Assembly: GCA_024636215.1 (NCBI GenBank)
Contig: JAGXHL010000082.1
Coordinates: 1-14,328, forward strand
Direction of reading: 5' to 3'
Source: Deltaproteobacteria bacterium
GTDB taxonomy: Bacteria > Desulfobacterota > Desulfuromonadia > Desulfuromonadales > BM103
DNA: 14,328 nt
The position numbers and the translations under genes were made by a program. Each line of letters starts with the position of its first letter. Within the stretch, counting starts at the first letter, position 1. This document shows positions 5,800 through 13,021 of the stretch, piece by piece. The notes under the pieces are model-generated. The model saw only the letters and a program-made list of their open reading frames with translations. It ran no database searches and was not told the DNA's origin.

Positions 5800-5836
5800 C
5801 TGATATACTCCTTTCCAATAACAATGTTCTAAATTA

Positions 5837-5865
5837 TTGACTGTTAATATATATGTGATATATTA
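5837..5865 (+). promoter_or_regulatory. gntR promoter with overlapping palindromic operator
   Basis: TTGACT (5837-5842) and TATATT (5859-5864) form a good sigma-70 promoter with a 16-bp spacer. A perfect inverted repeat, TAATATAT and ATATATTA around ATGTG (5845-5865), covers the spacer and -10 element, so a bound dimer would block polymerase. It lies in the 71-bp gap between the divergent DUF1445 and GntR genes. GntR/FCD regulators commonly bind such short A/T-rich palindromes near their own gene; autoregulation and joint control of the divergent operon are inferred. Transcription should begin around 5871, at the ATG. Confidence 0.65.
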
Positions 5866-5870
5866 CGCCC

Positions 5871-6518
5871 ATGTCAAATATTTCTTTACGCGTTCAGGCC
5901 TACCAGGTGCTGAAAAAAAAGATCATTACCCTGGAATATGCCATGGGCACCCCCCTTGTGGAAATCGAGTTGTGTCAAGACCTTGGCATGGGTCGTACCC
6001 CCGTCAGGGAGGCCGTTCAACAATTGGCATCCGAAGGTTTGGTGAACATTCTGCCCCGCAAGGGTTGTTTCGTCAGTAATATTAACCTTTGGGAGTTTGA
6101 AAACCTTTTAGACGCCAGGATTATGCTCGAAACACATGTCGTTCGAAAGCTGGCTGGAATAATCAGCCATGAACAGATTGATAAGTTGCAAGCTCTATTC
6201 GACAATGTCCCTGCTCTGATCAAGCAGCGTGACATCGATGCGCTTTTAACTATTGAACGTGAGTTTCACCAAGGATTGGTCACGTTGCTTGATAATCCTT
6301 TCCTCGATACCATTGCAGAAAACATCTACGATCTCGTCACACGCACCTGGTATCTCTCATTCCGGAGAAGAAGCCAGGACGACCTCGCATCCACTTTGCA
6401 GGAGAACCTTGATATTCTTGAGAAACTCGCACGTAACGATGCCGATGCAGCAGAAGATGCCGTCCGTGAACATGTTATAAGCTTCAAGAATAAAGTTCTC
6501 AGCCGGCCCAACCCATAA
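5871..6518 (+). CDS. GntR-family transcriptional regulator, FCD (FadR) type
   Basis: The product has 215 residues. The N-terminal winged helix (about 5-70) shows the family pattern LCQDLGMGRTPVREAVQQLASEGLV followed by PRKGCFV. The C-terminal FCD domain (about 75-210) is all-helical and binds an organic acid effector, often through a metal held by Asp and His. Visible candidates are D81, H133 and H201, while the position usually His in the eH..I..A motif is N179 here. The start at 5871 fits the family N-terminus, but no ribosome binding site precedes it; with the predicted promoter the mRNA would be leaderless or nearly so. The dctP gene begins 35 bp downstream. It probably represses its own cluster until the transported acid or a metabolite of it is present. 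Confidence 0.93.
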   Translation: MSNISLRVQAYQVLKKKIITLEYAMGTPLVEIELCQDLGMGRTPVREAVQQLASEGLVNILPRKGCFVSNINLWEFENLLDARIMLETHVVRKLAGIISHEQIDKLQALFDNVPALIKQRDIDALLTIEREFHQGLVTLLDNPFLDTIAENIYDLVTRTWYLSFRRRSQDDLASTLQENLDILEKLARNDADAAEDAVREHVISFKNKVLSRPNP

Positions 6519-6553
6519 GGGATTTAACAACAGAAAACAAAAGGAGACTCATT

Positions 6554-7591
6554 ATGAAACACATTGGTAAGTTCATTCTCATCCCCAGTCTGATATTTTT
6601 GTTGTCTGGAACCACTGTATTTGCTAAGGACCTGCGGGTTGTTGGCAGTTGGAACAGCCTGACAATGTACAAGAATTTCGAAAAACCATTCTGGACAGAG
6701 TTACTCCCAGCGGCCATGCCTGATATCAAGGTCGATATGACCTCGCTCGGTGAAGTGAATTTGAATGGGCCTGCGGTCTTGCGCCAGATGGATATGGGCG
6801 TTTTTGACGTGGTCCATACGGTCGCTGACTATGTCGTTGCCGATTCTCCAGCACTTGCCGGCCTGGATATGCCTGCCCTGGCTCCTGAAATCAGTCAAGC
6901 CAGAAAGGTTGTTGATGCATACCGTCCTGTCGTTGCTGAAGCTTTGGCGAAAGACTTTAACGCTAAGCTTTTGGCGATCGCGCCTTACCCAGCCCAGGTC
7001 ACTTTCTGTCGTGACAAGATCACCGGACTTGATGACCTCAAAGGCAAAAAAATCCGTGCCAGTGGCTGGACGACCTCGGAATTTGTCACGGCTTTGGGCG
7101 CGACCGGCGTAACCATGTCTTTCAGTGAAGTCCCCCAATCCTTGCAGCGTGGTGTTGTAGACTGCGCAATTACAGGCAGCCTATCTGGCTATTCGGCCGG
7201 CTGGGGTGAAGTCGCGAATTATGTTTACCCACTTCCAGTTGGAGGCTGGGATTACGTGATCACAGCAATGAGTATGAAAACATGGGACAGTTTCAGCAGT
7301 AAAGAGCAAGAGCAACTTCAATCCCTGGTTACCGAAAAACTTGAAAAGCCAGCGTGGGATGTGACCGCTAGTGAAACCACGCAAGGCATCGATTGTCTGA
7401 CCGGCGGTACGTGCCCGCACGGAGAGCCCAACAAACTGTCCCTGGTGCCCGTTACAGACAAAGACCTGGATCGTGCGCGTCTTATTCTCGTTGAGAGTGT
7501 TTTGCCTGCATGGGCCTCCAAGGTAGACCCTTCAATTGTCGCTAAATGGAATGCCACTGCTGGCAAGCAAGCCAATATTCAAGCAAAGTAG
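6554..7591 (+). CDS. dctP: TRAP transporter solute-binding protein (DctP family), system 1
   Basis: The product has 345 residues. A signal peptide ends near TVFA (24), so the mature protein is periplasmic. Family features: LKGKKIRASG (162-171) with R168, the residue that usually forms the salt bridge with the substrate carboxylate, and VPQSLQRGVVDCAITG (193-208). DctP proteins capture organic acids and hand them to the membrane DctQM complex, driven by the sodium gradient. Four cysteines in the mature part (C152, C204, C281, C287) could form one or two disulfides; the C281-x5-C287 loop is unusual. A strong AAAGGAG precedes the ATG. It is the first structural gene after gntR. The ligand is not predictable from sequence; the symbol is the generic family name. 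Confidence 0.93.
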   Translation: MKHIGKFILIPSLIFLLSGTTVFAKDLRVVGSWNSLTMYKNFEKPFWTELLPAAMPDIKVDMTSLGEVNLNGPAVLRQMDMGVFDVVHTVADYVVADSPALAGLDMPALAPEISQARKVVDAYRPVVAEALAKDFNAKLLAIAPYPAQVTFCRDKITGLDDLKGKKIRASGWTTSEFVTALGATGVTMSFSEVPQSLQRGVVDCAITGSLSGYSAGWGEVANYVYPLPVGGWDYVITAMSMKTWDSFSSKEQEQLQSLVTEKLEKPAWDVTASETTQGIDCLTGGTCPHGEPNKLSLVPVTDKDLDRARLILVESVLPAWASKVDPSIVAKWNATAGKQANIQAK

Positions 7592-7608
7592 AAAACATCT
7601 GCCTCCCT

Positions 7609-7640
7609 GCGGCGGGCGCCGATATTTAGGCGCTCGCCGT
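7609..7640 (+). promoter_or_regulatory. Intercistronic hairpin between dctP and dctQ
   Basis: GGCGGGCGCC (7611-7620) and GGCGCTCGCC (7629-7638) pair at 9 of 10 positions around the loop GATATTTA; C7610-G7639 and a G-T wobble extend the stem to 12. It lies in the 68-bp gap after the dctP stop. No T-run follows, so it is more likely a 3' stabiliser or partial terminator that keeps binding-protein mRNA more abundant than permease mRNA than a full stop. Confidence 0.65.
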
Positions 7641-7659
7641 CAAACGACAAAGTCATTTT

Positions 7660-8253
7660 ATGAATAAGATTTTAGCGTTTACAGAAATACTCAATCGGGC
7701 CGGTGTCTGGGTCGGTGGCACCTTGTTGTTTTTGACATCAATAATGATTGCTGTGGAAGTTGTCCTTCGCAAGCTATTCTCGATCTCGATGGGTGGTTCA
7801 GATGAACTCTCCAGCTATGTCCTCGCGATAAGCTGTAGTTGGGCTTTTGGTTTTGCCTTATTGCATAAGGCACATATCCGTATCGATATCCTCTACACGC
7901 GATTTCCAGAAAAAGTCCGTCCTTTCTTGGATATTTTGTCACTATTGACCTTCCTTGCCTACCTGGCCCCGCTGGTCTACTTCGCTTTTTGGGTAGTCCA
8001 GACCTCTGTAATCAGGCAATCGACAGCGAACACACCTCTACAGACACCGCTTTGGATTCCTCAAGGCATATGGTTGGCCGGCTTAATGGTTTTTCTTTTC
8101 ACTGTCATTGTTCTACTGGTGGGGACAATCATTCGACTGGTTAAAAAGGATATCACTGGAGCTCATCAACTGTCCGGACCGACGACTCTTGAAGAGGAGA
8201 TCGAGGAAGAGAGTGGAATCAATTTAAAAGAGCTCTCCAAGGGAGGTAACTGA
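7660..8253 (+). CDS. dctQ: TRAP transporter small permease subunit (DctQ family), system 1
   Basis: The product is a 197-residue inner-membrane protein with four hydrophobic segments (roughly 15-33, 48-67, 85-108 and 128-153), the DctQ layout. Family marks are HIRIDILY (71-78) after the second segment and TPLWIPQGIW (128-137) before the fourth. The C-terminal tail is acidic (LEEEIEEESG), longer than in the second DctQ of this window. DctQ pairs with DctM to form the sodium-coupled membrane part. No clear ribosome binding site precedes the ATG at 7660; the preceding hairpin may influence initiation. The stop overlaps the dctM start (TGATG). Confidence 0.92.
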   Translation: MNKILAFTEILNRAGVWVGGTLLFLTSIMIAVEVVLRKLFSISMGGSDELSSYVLAISCSWAFGFALLHKAHIRIDILYTRFPEKVRPFLDILSLLTFLAYLAPLVYFAFWVVQTSVIRQSTANTPLQTPLWIPQGIWLAGLMVFLFTVIVLLVGTIIRLVKKDITGAHQLSGPTTLEEEIEEESGINLKELSKGGN

Positions 8254-9539
8254 TGGTCGTCGTTGTCGCCCTGGTGGTTCTGCTGATTCTGCTTCTGTTG
8301 AGCATCCCCGTTGCCGCGACTTTAGCCGCTTTAGGTCTCAGCCTTGGTAGTCTTTATTCATCATTCCCTCTTTACAGAGCAATCGGAGAAATATCTTGGA
8401 CCGCAGGGACCGACTTCCTGCTATTGGCCATTCCATTGTTCGTTCTTCTCGGAGAAATTCTTTTACGCGCCGGCATCGCGGAACGTACATATCGTTCGCT
8501 CTTTCTTTGGCTATCTTGGCTTCCTGGAGGGCTGTTGCATGCCAATATTGCAACCTCGGCAATGTTTGCAGCAACATCAGGATCCTCAGTGGCAACAGCC
8601 GCCACCATTACCACTGTGGCACTACCACAGGCCCGCAAATTCGGTTATACAGAGAGCCTTTTTTGCGGCTCGATTGCTGCCGGTGGCACCCTGGGCATCC
8701 TCATCCCACCATCGATCAATTTGATTGTTTATGGCTTTCTTACGAACACATCAATACCACGACTTTTCCTGGCTGGAATTGTGCCCGGCATCCTGCTGGC
8801 CTTGATGTTCATGATCTGCATTATGGTGATTTGCCTCTTCAACCCTAAGGTTGCCGGGCTTCGTCAAAAGACTAACTGGACAGAGCGCCTGGAAAGCCTT
8901 AAAGATATTCTGCCGGTTTTCTTTATCTTTTTTATCGTGATTGGTTCGATTTACGCAGGCTTCGCAACGCCGACTGAATCTGCGGCTCTTGGTGTCATTG
9001 CTGCCATAACGATCGCTTTTTTTTATCGCAGGGTTAATTTGCACATGTTGCGTGAGGTCGTAGAAGGCACCATGAGGACAACGGCCATGATCATGTTGAT
9101 CCTGCTGGCGGCTTATTTCCTCAATTTCATTCTGGCTTCCGTCGGATTGACCAGCATGCTTACAGAATTTGTCAATCACCTAGGCATGAGTCCCATGTCA
9201 ACCATGGCTGTGATCGTCGTGATGTATATCGTCCTCGGGTTTTTCATCGAAACGCTATCATTAATGATCATCACCATCCCAATTGTGGCGCCTGTGGTAA
9301 CTGGGCTTGGTTTCGACCCGATTTGGTTTGGTGTGTTACTGATACTGTTGATCGAAATGGCTTTGATTACCCCACCTGTAGGACTCAACCTTTATGTCGT
9401 ACAAGGCATCCGTCAAAGAGGCTCGATCAGTGATGTCATGATCGGTAGTTTGCCGTTCGTGGGCATGATCCTCGTAATGATAGTATTGATGTTGGTTTTC
9501 CCGGACATGGCCTTGATCCTTGCTAAATACGTTAATTGA
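8253..9539 (+). CDS. dctM: TRAP transporter large permease subunit (DctM family), system 1
   Basis: The product is a 428-residue inner-membrane protein, hydrophobic throughout, with about a dozen membrane segments as expected for DctM. Family motifs include AIPLFVLLGEILL (59-71), ATSGSSVATAATI (107-119), GGTLGILIPPSI (144-155), FATPTESAALGV and ALITPPVGLNLYVVQ. DctM carries the transport path and sodium sites. GGGAGG ends seven bases before the ATG, which shares one base with the dctQ stop. It belongs to an apparent gntR-dctPQM-DUF2848 transcription unit. Confidence 0.95.
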   Translation: MVVVVALVVLLILLLLSIPVAATLAALGLSLGSLYSSFPLYRAIGEISWTAGTDFLLLAIPLFVLLGEILLRAGIAERTYRSLFLWLSWLPGGLLHANIATSAMFAATSGSSVATAATITTVALPQARKFGYTESLFCGSIAAGGTLGILIPPSINLIVYGFLTNTSIPRLFLAGIVPGILLALMFMICIMVICLFNPKVAGLRQKTNWTERLESLKDILPVFFIFFIVIGSIYAGFATPTESAALGVIAAITIAFFYRRVNLHMLREVVEGTMRTTAMIMLILLAAYFLNFILASVGLTSMLTEFVNHLGMSPMSTMAVIVVMYIVLGFFIETLSLMIITIPIVAPVVTGLGFDPIWFGVLLILLIEMALITPPVGLNLYVVQGIRQRGSISDVMIGSLPFVGMILVMIVLMLVFPDMALILAKYVN

Positions 9540-9566
9540 GCTGATTTACAACAAAGGGAATAATTT

Positions 9567-10253
9567 ATGAGTCATAAAATTATACGATTGGCCGTAGGTG
9601 GCAAGACCCAAGACATTCCTATCGATCGGCTGGTGGTTGCCGGTTGGGTCGGAAAGAACCTTACCGCTCTGCAAAAGCATATTGATGAACTGGCCGAGCT
9701 TGGTATTGAACCACCGACTAGAACGCCGACGTACATGAATTTGTCTCCATCTATCTTAACCACAGATGCACGAATACACGTCGTCGGAGACAGCTCGTCG
9801 GGAGAAGTTGAATGCGTGGTATTAACTTGTCGCGACGGTCAGAGATACCTGGGCGTAGGCAGCGACCACACGGATCGTGAATTTGAGAAATATGGCATCC
9901 CTGCATCCAAACAGATGTGCGCAAAACCAATCGCCAATGAGGCCTGGCCATTCAGTGCCGTTATGGACCATCTAGACTCCCTTGTCCTGAGATCCTGGAT
10001 GGTAAAAGACGGTCAAAAATTTCTCTATCAGGAAGGCAAACTGAGCGAGAATCGCGCATTGGCTGAACTCGTCGAAAACATCCCTGAAGGCTGTATCTCG
10101 ATAGGTGAATCCTACTGCCTGTATTGCGGGACCTTCTCCGCAATCGGTGGGCTGAAATATGGTGAGCGTTTCGAGTTCGAGCTTTATGACCCGGTCCTTG
10201 AGCGCCAGATTACTCACGGCTACGACATAGAGGTTTTACAGCAATACCTTTAA
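9567..10253 (+). CDS. DUF2848-family protein
   Basis: The product is a 228-residue cytoplasmic protein without signal or membrane segments. It matches the DUF2848 pattern: VAGWVGKN (24-31), HIDELAELGIEPP (38-50), SSSGEVECVVL (76-86), GVGSDHTDREFE (96-107), SKQMCAKPIA (114-123), DHLDSLVLRSW (134-144) and FEFELYDPVL (202-211). The function of the family is not established. The GEVE segment and the SDHTDR block faintly resemble the metal-ligand regions of fumarylacetoacetate hydrolase-type enzymes; that is my inference, not a match. AAAGGGA precedes the ATG, and the gene starts 27 bp after dctM, so it is co-transcribed and probably acts on the imported compound or a product of it. Confidence 0.85.
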   Translation: MSHKIIRLAVGGKTQDIPIDRLVVAGWVGKNLTALQKHIDELAELGIEPPTRTPTYMNLSPSILTTDARIHVVGDSSSGEVECVVLTCRDGQRYLGVGSDHTDREFEKYGIPASKQMCAKPIANEAWPFSAVMDHLDSLVLRSWMVKDGQKFLYQEGKLSENRALAELVENIPEGCISIGESYCLYCGTFSAIGGLKYGERFEFELYDPVLERQITHGYDIEVLQQYL

Positions 10254-10339
10254 CACAATGAATTAATGTAAGATTTTTGGTGCGTCATCGCCAGGCGGCA
10301 CGCCATAAAGGTTGCTCGCCACCGACGAGTGAGGTCATT

Positions 10340-11245
10340 TTGACATCTTGGTACGTCATTAACCAGATCATCGTACCAATGGCCGTCCTGCTCGGACTGG
10401 CATTCGGTTACCAAAAGCTTTTTAAAGCCGACACGCAGCAGTTCAACAATCTGGTGCTCTACCTGCTGCTGCCGGTCAATATCTTCCATGAACTCTCGAT
10501 CAAACAAATCGGTTTTGCCGAACTTGGGCAACCGGCACTGTTCATGGTACTGCTGACCGGCGCATTGTCCGCTATCGCCTGGCTGGCGGCCAAGATGTTA
10601 CGGCTGGATCTGAATCAGCGGGTTTCCTTCATCCTTAGCGTGGCGATGATCAATGTCGGCAACTTCGGCTTGTCGTTGATTTACTTCACTTACGGTCCGG
10701 AAGCGAATTTCAGCGCCATACTTACCTTCGTCGCTTTTAACGTCCCACTGACAACCCTGGCAATCTATTTCTCAAGCACCCAGGGAAGCAAACTCGGCGC
10801 ACTGAAGGATATGCTGAAGATTCCCATCTTCCATGCTACTTTTCTGGCCCTGCTTTTGACGACGCTGAACATTACAGTCCCTGCACCAGTGCACAAGATC
10901 ACCGGCTATCTCGGCCAGGCGACTTTCCCGATTTTCACCTTTGTCTTCGGGATGCAGTTGGCTGATGTGCGCTTCTCAAGAACAATGCTCGGTACAGTCG
11001 CTACGGCGAGCTTTTTGCGCTTGGTGATTTCTCCATTGATTGCAGCACTCATCCTGGGCACCTTGGGAGTCGTCGGTCTGAGCTACAAAGTGGGGCTGGT
11101 GCAAACATCGACCCCGGCGCCGATCCTGCCACTTATGTATGCGATCCGCTTCAACCGGTCCCCGGAGCTTTTGGCAGCGATCATTATCGTTACAACAATA
11201 CTGTCAACCGTCACTCTGCCGATAGTCATCTACTTTGCCGGGTGA
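10340..11245 (+). CDS. AEC-family permease (auxin efflux carrier/malonate-type transporter)
   Basis: The product is a 301-residue inner-membrane protein with about ten hydrophobic segments. Family marks are LVLYLLLPVNIF (38-49), the INVGNFGLSL segment (104-113) and the C-terminal PAPILPLMYAI block. AEC proteins are secondary carriers; characterised bacterial members move malonate, malate or similar acids. I chose the TTG at 10340 because GAGG lies five bases upstream and the first membrane helix then begins at once; the frame stays open back to a GTG at 10277, but those extra residues (RHRQAARHKGCSPP) do not look like family sequence. ATG at 10379 is a less likely alternative because it would cut the first helix. 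It begins 86 bp after the DUF2848 stop and may be an import or efflux partner. Confidence 0.88.
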   Translation: MTSWYVINQIIVPMAVLLGLAFGYQKLFKADTQQFNNLVLYLLLPVNIFHELSIKQIGFAELGQPALFMVLLTGALSAIAWLAAKMLRLDLNQRVSFILSVAMINVGNFGLSLIYFTYGPEANFSAILTFVAFNVPLTTLAIYFSSTQGSKLGALKDMLKIPIFHATFLALLLTTLNITVPAPVHKITGYLGQATFPIFTFVFGMQLADVRFSRTMLGTVATASFLRLVISPLIAALILGTLGVVGLSYKVGLVQTSTPAPILPLMYAIRFNRSPELLAAIIIVTTILSTVTLPIVIYFAG

Positions 11246-11476
11246 TGGGTAATAGTCTCGGAAGCCGGCTGGTTTGCACTTTTGCTTGAATGTTTTAATG
11301 ATACAGTTGCCGTCGACATATTATTAACTTGTAGGCAAGACAATAGATTGACGGATCGCTTCCCAGAGCCAGAGCAGCGATAGTCAATTCGGGGCTGCGT
11401 CTGCTAACGTTGCCTTCTTTTGCATATGGTACGTGAGTACCCATTAACTAAAAGCTGAAAATGGAAAGGAGATGTT
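11246..11476 (+). promoter_or_regulatory. Intergenic region with leader hairpins ahead of the second TRAP operon
   Basis: No gene is seen. A weak promoter candidate is TTGCAC (11274-11279) with AATGAT (11297-11302), 17-bp spacing. A sizeable hairpin lies at 11347-11388: ATTGAC/GTCAAT and ATCGCT/AGCGAT stems separated by a small internal bulge, with a 15-nt loop holding AGAGC twice. A second hairpin, ATGGTAC-GTGA-GTACCCAT with one bulged base (11426-11444), ends 32 nt before the dctP ATG. GGAAAGGAG is the ribosome binding site. I recognise no known riboswitch. The hairpins may be operators or leader elements; there is no clear terminator for the AEC gene. Confidence 0.45.
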
Positions 11477-12472
11477 ATGAAAAAGATGTTGATGACGTTC
11501 GTAGCTGGCCTTGTTTCTCTAGCACTGACAGTCCCCGTTCTCGCCGAGACTAAACTTGACTTGGCAACGACCTATTCCGGAGCCAACTTGCAAGCAGAGA
11601 CCTGTCGCGAGTTTGCTAAGCGGATCAAAGAAGCCACCAATGGTGAAGTAGTTGTCGCTGTACATGAAGGTGGCGCACTCGGCCTGAAGGACGAGGATCA
11701 TTTCACATCCGTGGCCGATGGTATTGTGCCCATGGCCAGCGTTCTCATGGGGGCAGCGGTTGGCACTTCACCGATTTTTGGTTTGAGCACCTCCCCTTTC
11801 CTGGTTAAGGATTTCAAGGAAGCCAAGCTGCTATTGGATATCGCCAGACCTTACTACGATAAGGAAGCGGCCCGTTTAAACCAGATCATTCTTTATACGG
11901 CACCTTGGCCATCAAGTTCGATCCATGCCAAACGTCCGATCAATACCTACGAGGACCTCAAGGGTCTACGCATCCGCACCTACGACAAGAATGGTACTGA
12001 GGTTTTAAAAAAAGCTGGTGCCAATGCAATTGTCATGTCCTGGGGTGATGTCTATCCAGCTCTGGCTACCGGCACCATCGACTCGGTCCTGACTTCGTCG
12101 ACCAGCGCCGTGGCTGGTAAGTTCTGGGAAGTGCTCTCGGACACTACCCGCGTGAACTTTGCCATCCCTTTGAATATGATCAATATCAACCGCGATACCT
12201 TTAATAAATTGTCCAAAACACAACAAGAGCTCTTCCTCAAAGTCGGTCGCGACATGGAGGCTCTCCAATGGCAAATAGGCGCCGACGCCATGGATGCAGA
12301 AGAAGCGATTCTCCAGAAAAATGGCATGAAAATCCATCCGAAGATTTCTGATGAACTGGCCGGGAAACTCAAAGAAAGCGGTCGCTACATCATCGAGGAC
12401 TGGCAGGAGAAGAACGGGGAAGCCGGCAAAGCGATCCTGGACCAGTTTGAATCCAAACGCAATACCCTATAA
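11477..12472 (+). CDS. dctP: TRAP transporter solute-binding protein (DctP family), system 2
   Basis: The product has 331 residues with a signal peptide ending near VLA (23), so it is periplasmic. DctP marks: EFAKRIKEATNGEV (45-58), LKGLRIRTYD (161-170) with R167 as the likely carboxylate-binding arginine, and the WGDVYPALATGTIDSVLTS block (189-207). It is clearly a different branch from the first DctP of the window: the sequences share only family-level features, there is a single cysteine (C43), and the ligand-pocket regions differ. The two systems therefore probably take different, perhaps related, acids. GGAAAGGAG precedes the ATG. The ligand cannot be named. Confidence 0.94.
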   Translation: MKKMLMTFVAGLVSLALTVPVLAETKLDLATTYSGANLQAETCREFAKRIKEATNGEVVVAVHEGGALGLKDEDHFTSVADGIVPMASVLMGAAVGTSPIFGLSTSPFLVKDFKEAKLLLDIARPYYDKEAARLNQIILYTAPWPSSSIHAKRPINTYEDLKGLRIRTYDKNGTEVLKKAGANAIVMSWGDVYPALATGTIDSVLTSSTSAVAGKFWEVLSDTTRVNFAIPLNMININRDTFNKLSKTQQELFLKVGRDMEALQWQIGADAMDAEEAILQKNGMKIHPKISDELAGKLKESGRYIIEDWQEKNGEAGKAILDQFESKRNTL

Positions 12473-12484
12473 AAGTCTGTGACT

Positions 12485-13021
12485 ATGAATGCCAAAAACC
12501 CTTTGGTGAACCGGCTGCTGAGATATGTTGAGCTGCTCTCAGCAGCCGGCGGTGTCCTCTCTGGTGTGACTTTCACACTTATGACACTTTTGATTCTCGC
12601 GGAAATTTTTATGCGGACCTTCTTTGACCAATCAACCCTTAACGCCAGCGAATATTCTGGCTACACACTGGCGGCCATGATCTATCTAGGGCTCGGTTTT
12701 TCTTTCCGTCAAGGTGCACATATCCGTATCACCTTCCTGCGGGAAAGGCTAAAAGGCTGGGCTCTTCATTTACTGGAAATCACCTGTGCACTGGCTGGGT
12801 CGGTTCTCTGTTTGTTGTCGACGGTTTTCATGTGGGAGATGGTGTTCACGTCTTACCAACGTGGAGCTACCGCTTATACCGTCTCTGAGACTCCCCTGTG
12901 GATACCACAGTCGATTGTTCTGGTCGGACTGATCATTCTGACCATGCAGGTGCTGGCCTATCTTTTATTCCTCATTGCGCACGGACCTGGCGCTGTCGAA
13001 TCGAGGACAGTGAACATATGA
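12485..13021 (+). CDS. dctQ: TRAP transporter small permease subunit (DctQ family), system 2
   Basis: The product is a 178-residue inner-membrane protein with four hydrophobic segments and the DctQ marks HIRITFLRERL and ETPLWIPQSIV. The C-terminus is short, without the acidic tail of the first DctQ. Start choice is uncertain: ATG at 12485 is used here, while an in-frame GTG at 12479 adds two residues; neither has a good ribosome binding site, so translation may be coupled to dctP, whose stop lies only 12 bp upstream. The stop overlaps the dctM start as ATGA. Confidence 0.9.
   Translation: MNAKNPLVNRLLRYVELLSAAGGVLSGVTFTLMTLLILAEIFMRTFFDQSTLNASEYSGYTLAAMIYLGLGFSFRQGAHIRITFLRERLKGWALHLLEITCALAGSVLCLLSTVFMWEMVFTSYQRGATAYTVSETPLWIPQSIVLVGLIILTMQVLAYLLFLIAHGPGAVESRTVNI

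Noticed and set aside
8338..9388. Minus-strand open frames inside dctM (70-142 residues)
   Set aside because: They are antisense shadows of a hydrophobic membrane-protein gene, with no independent support.
11268..11290. Sigma-54 promoter ahead of the second TRAP operon
   Set aside because: The GG and GC elements are 11 bp apart instead of 10 and the flanking bases do not fit the consensus.
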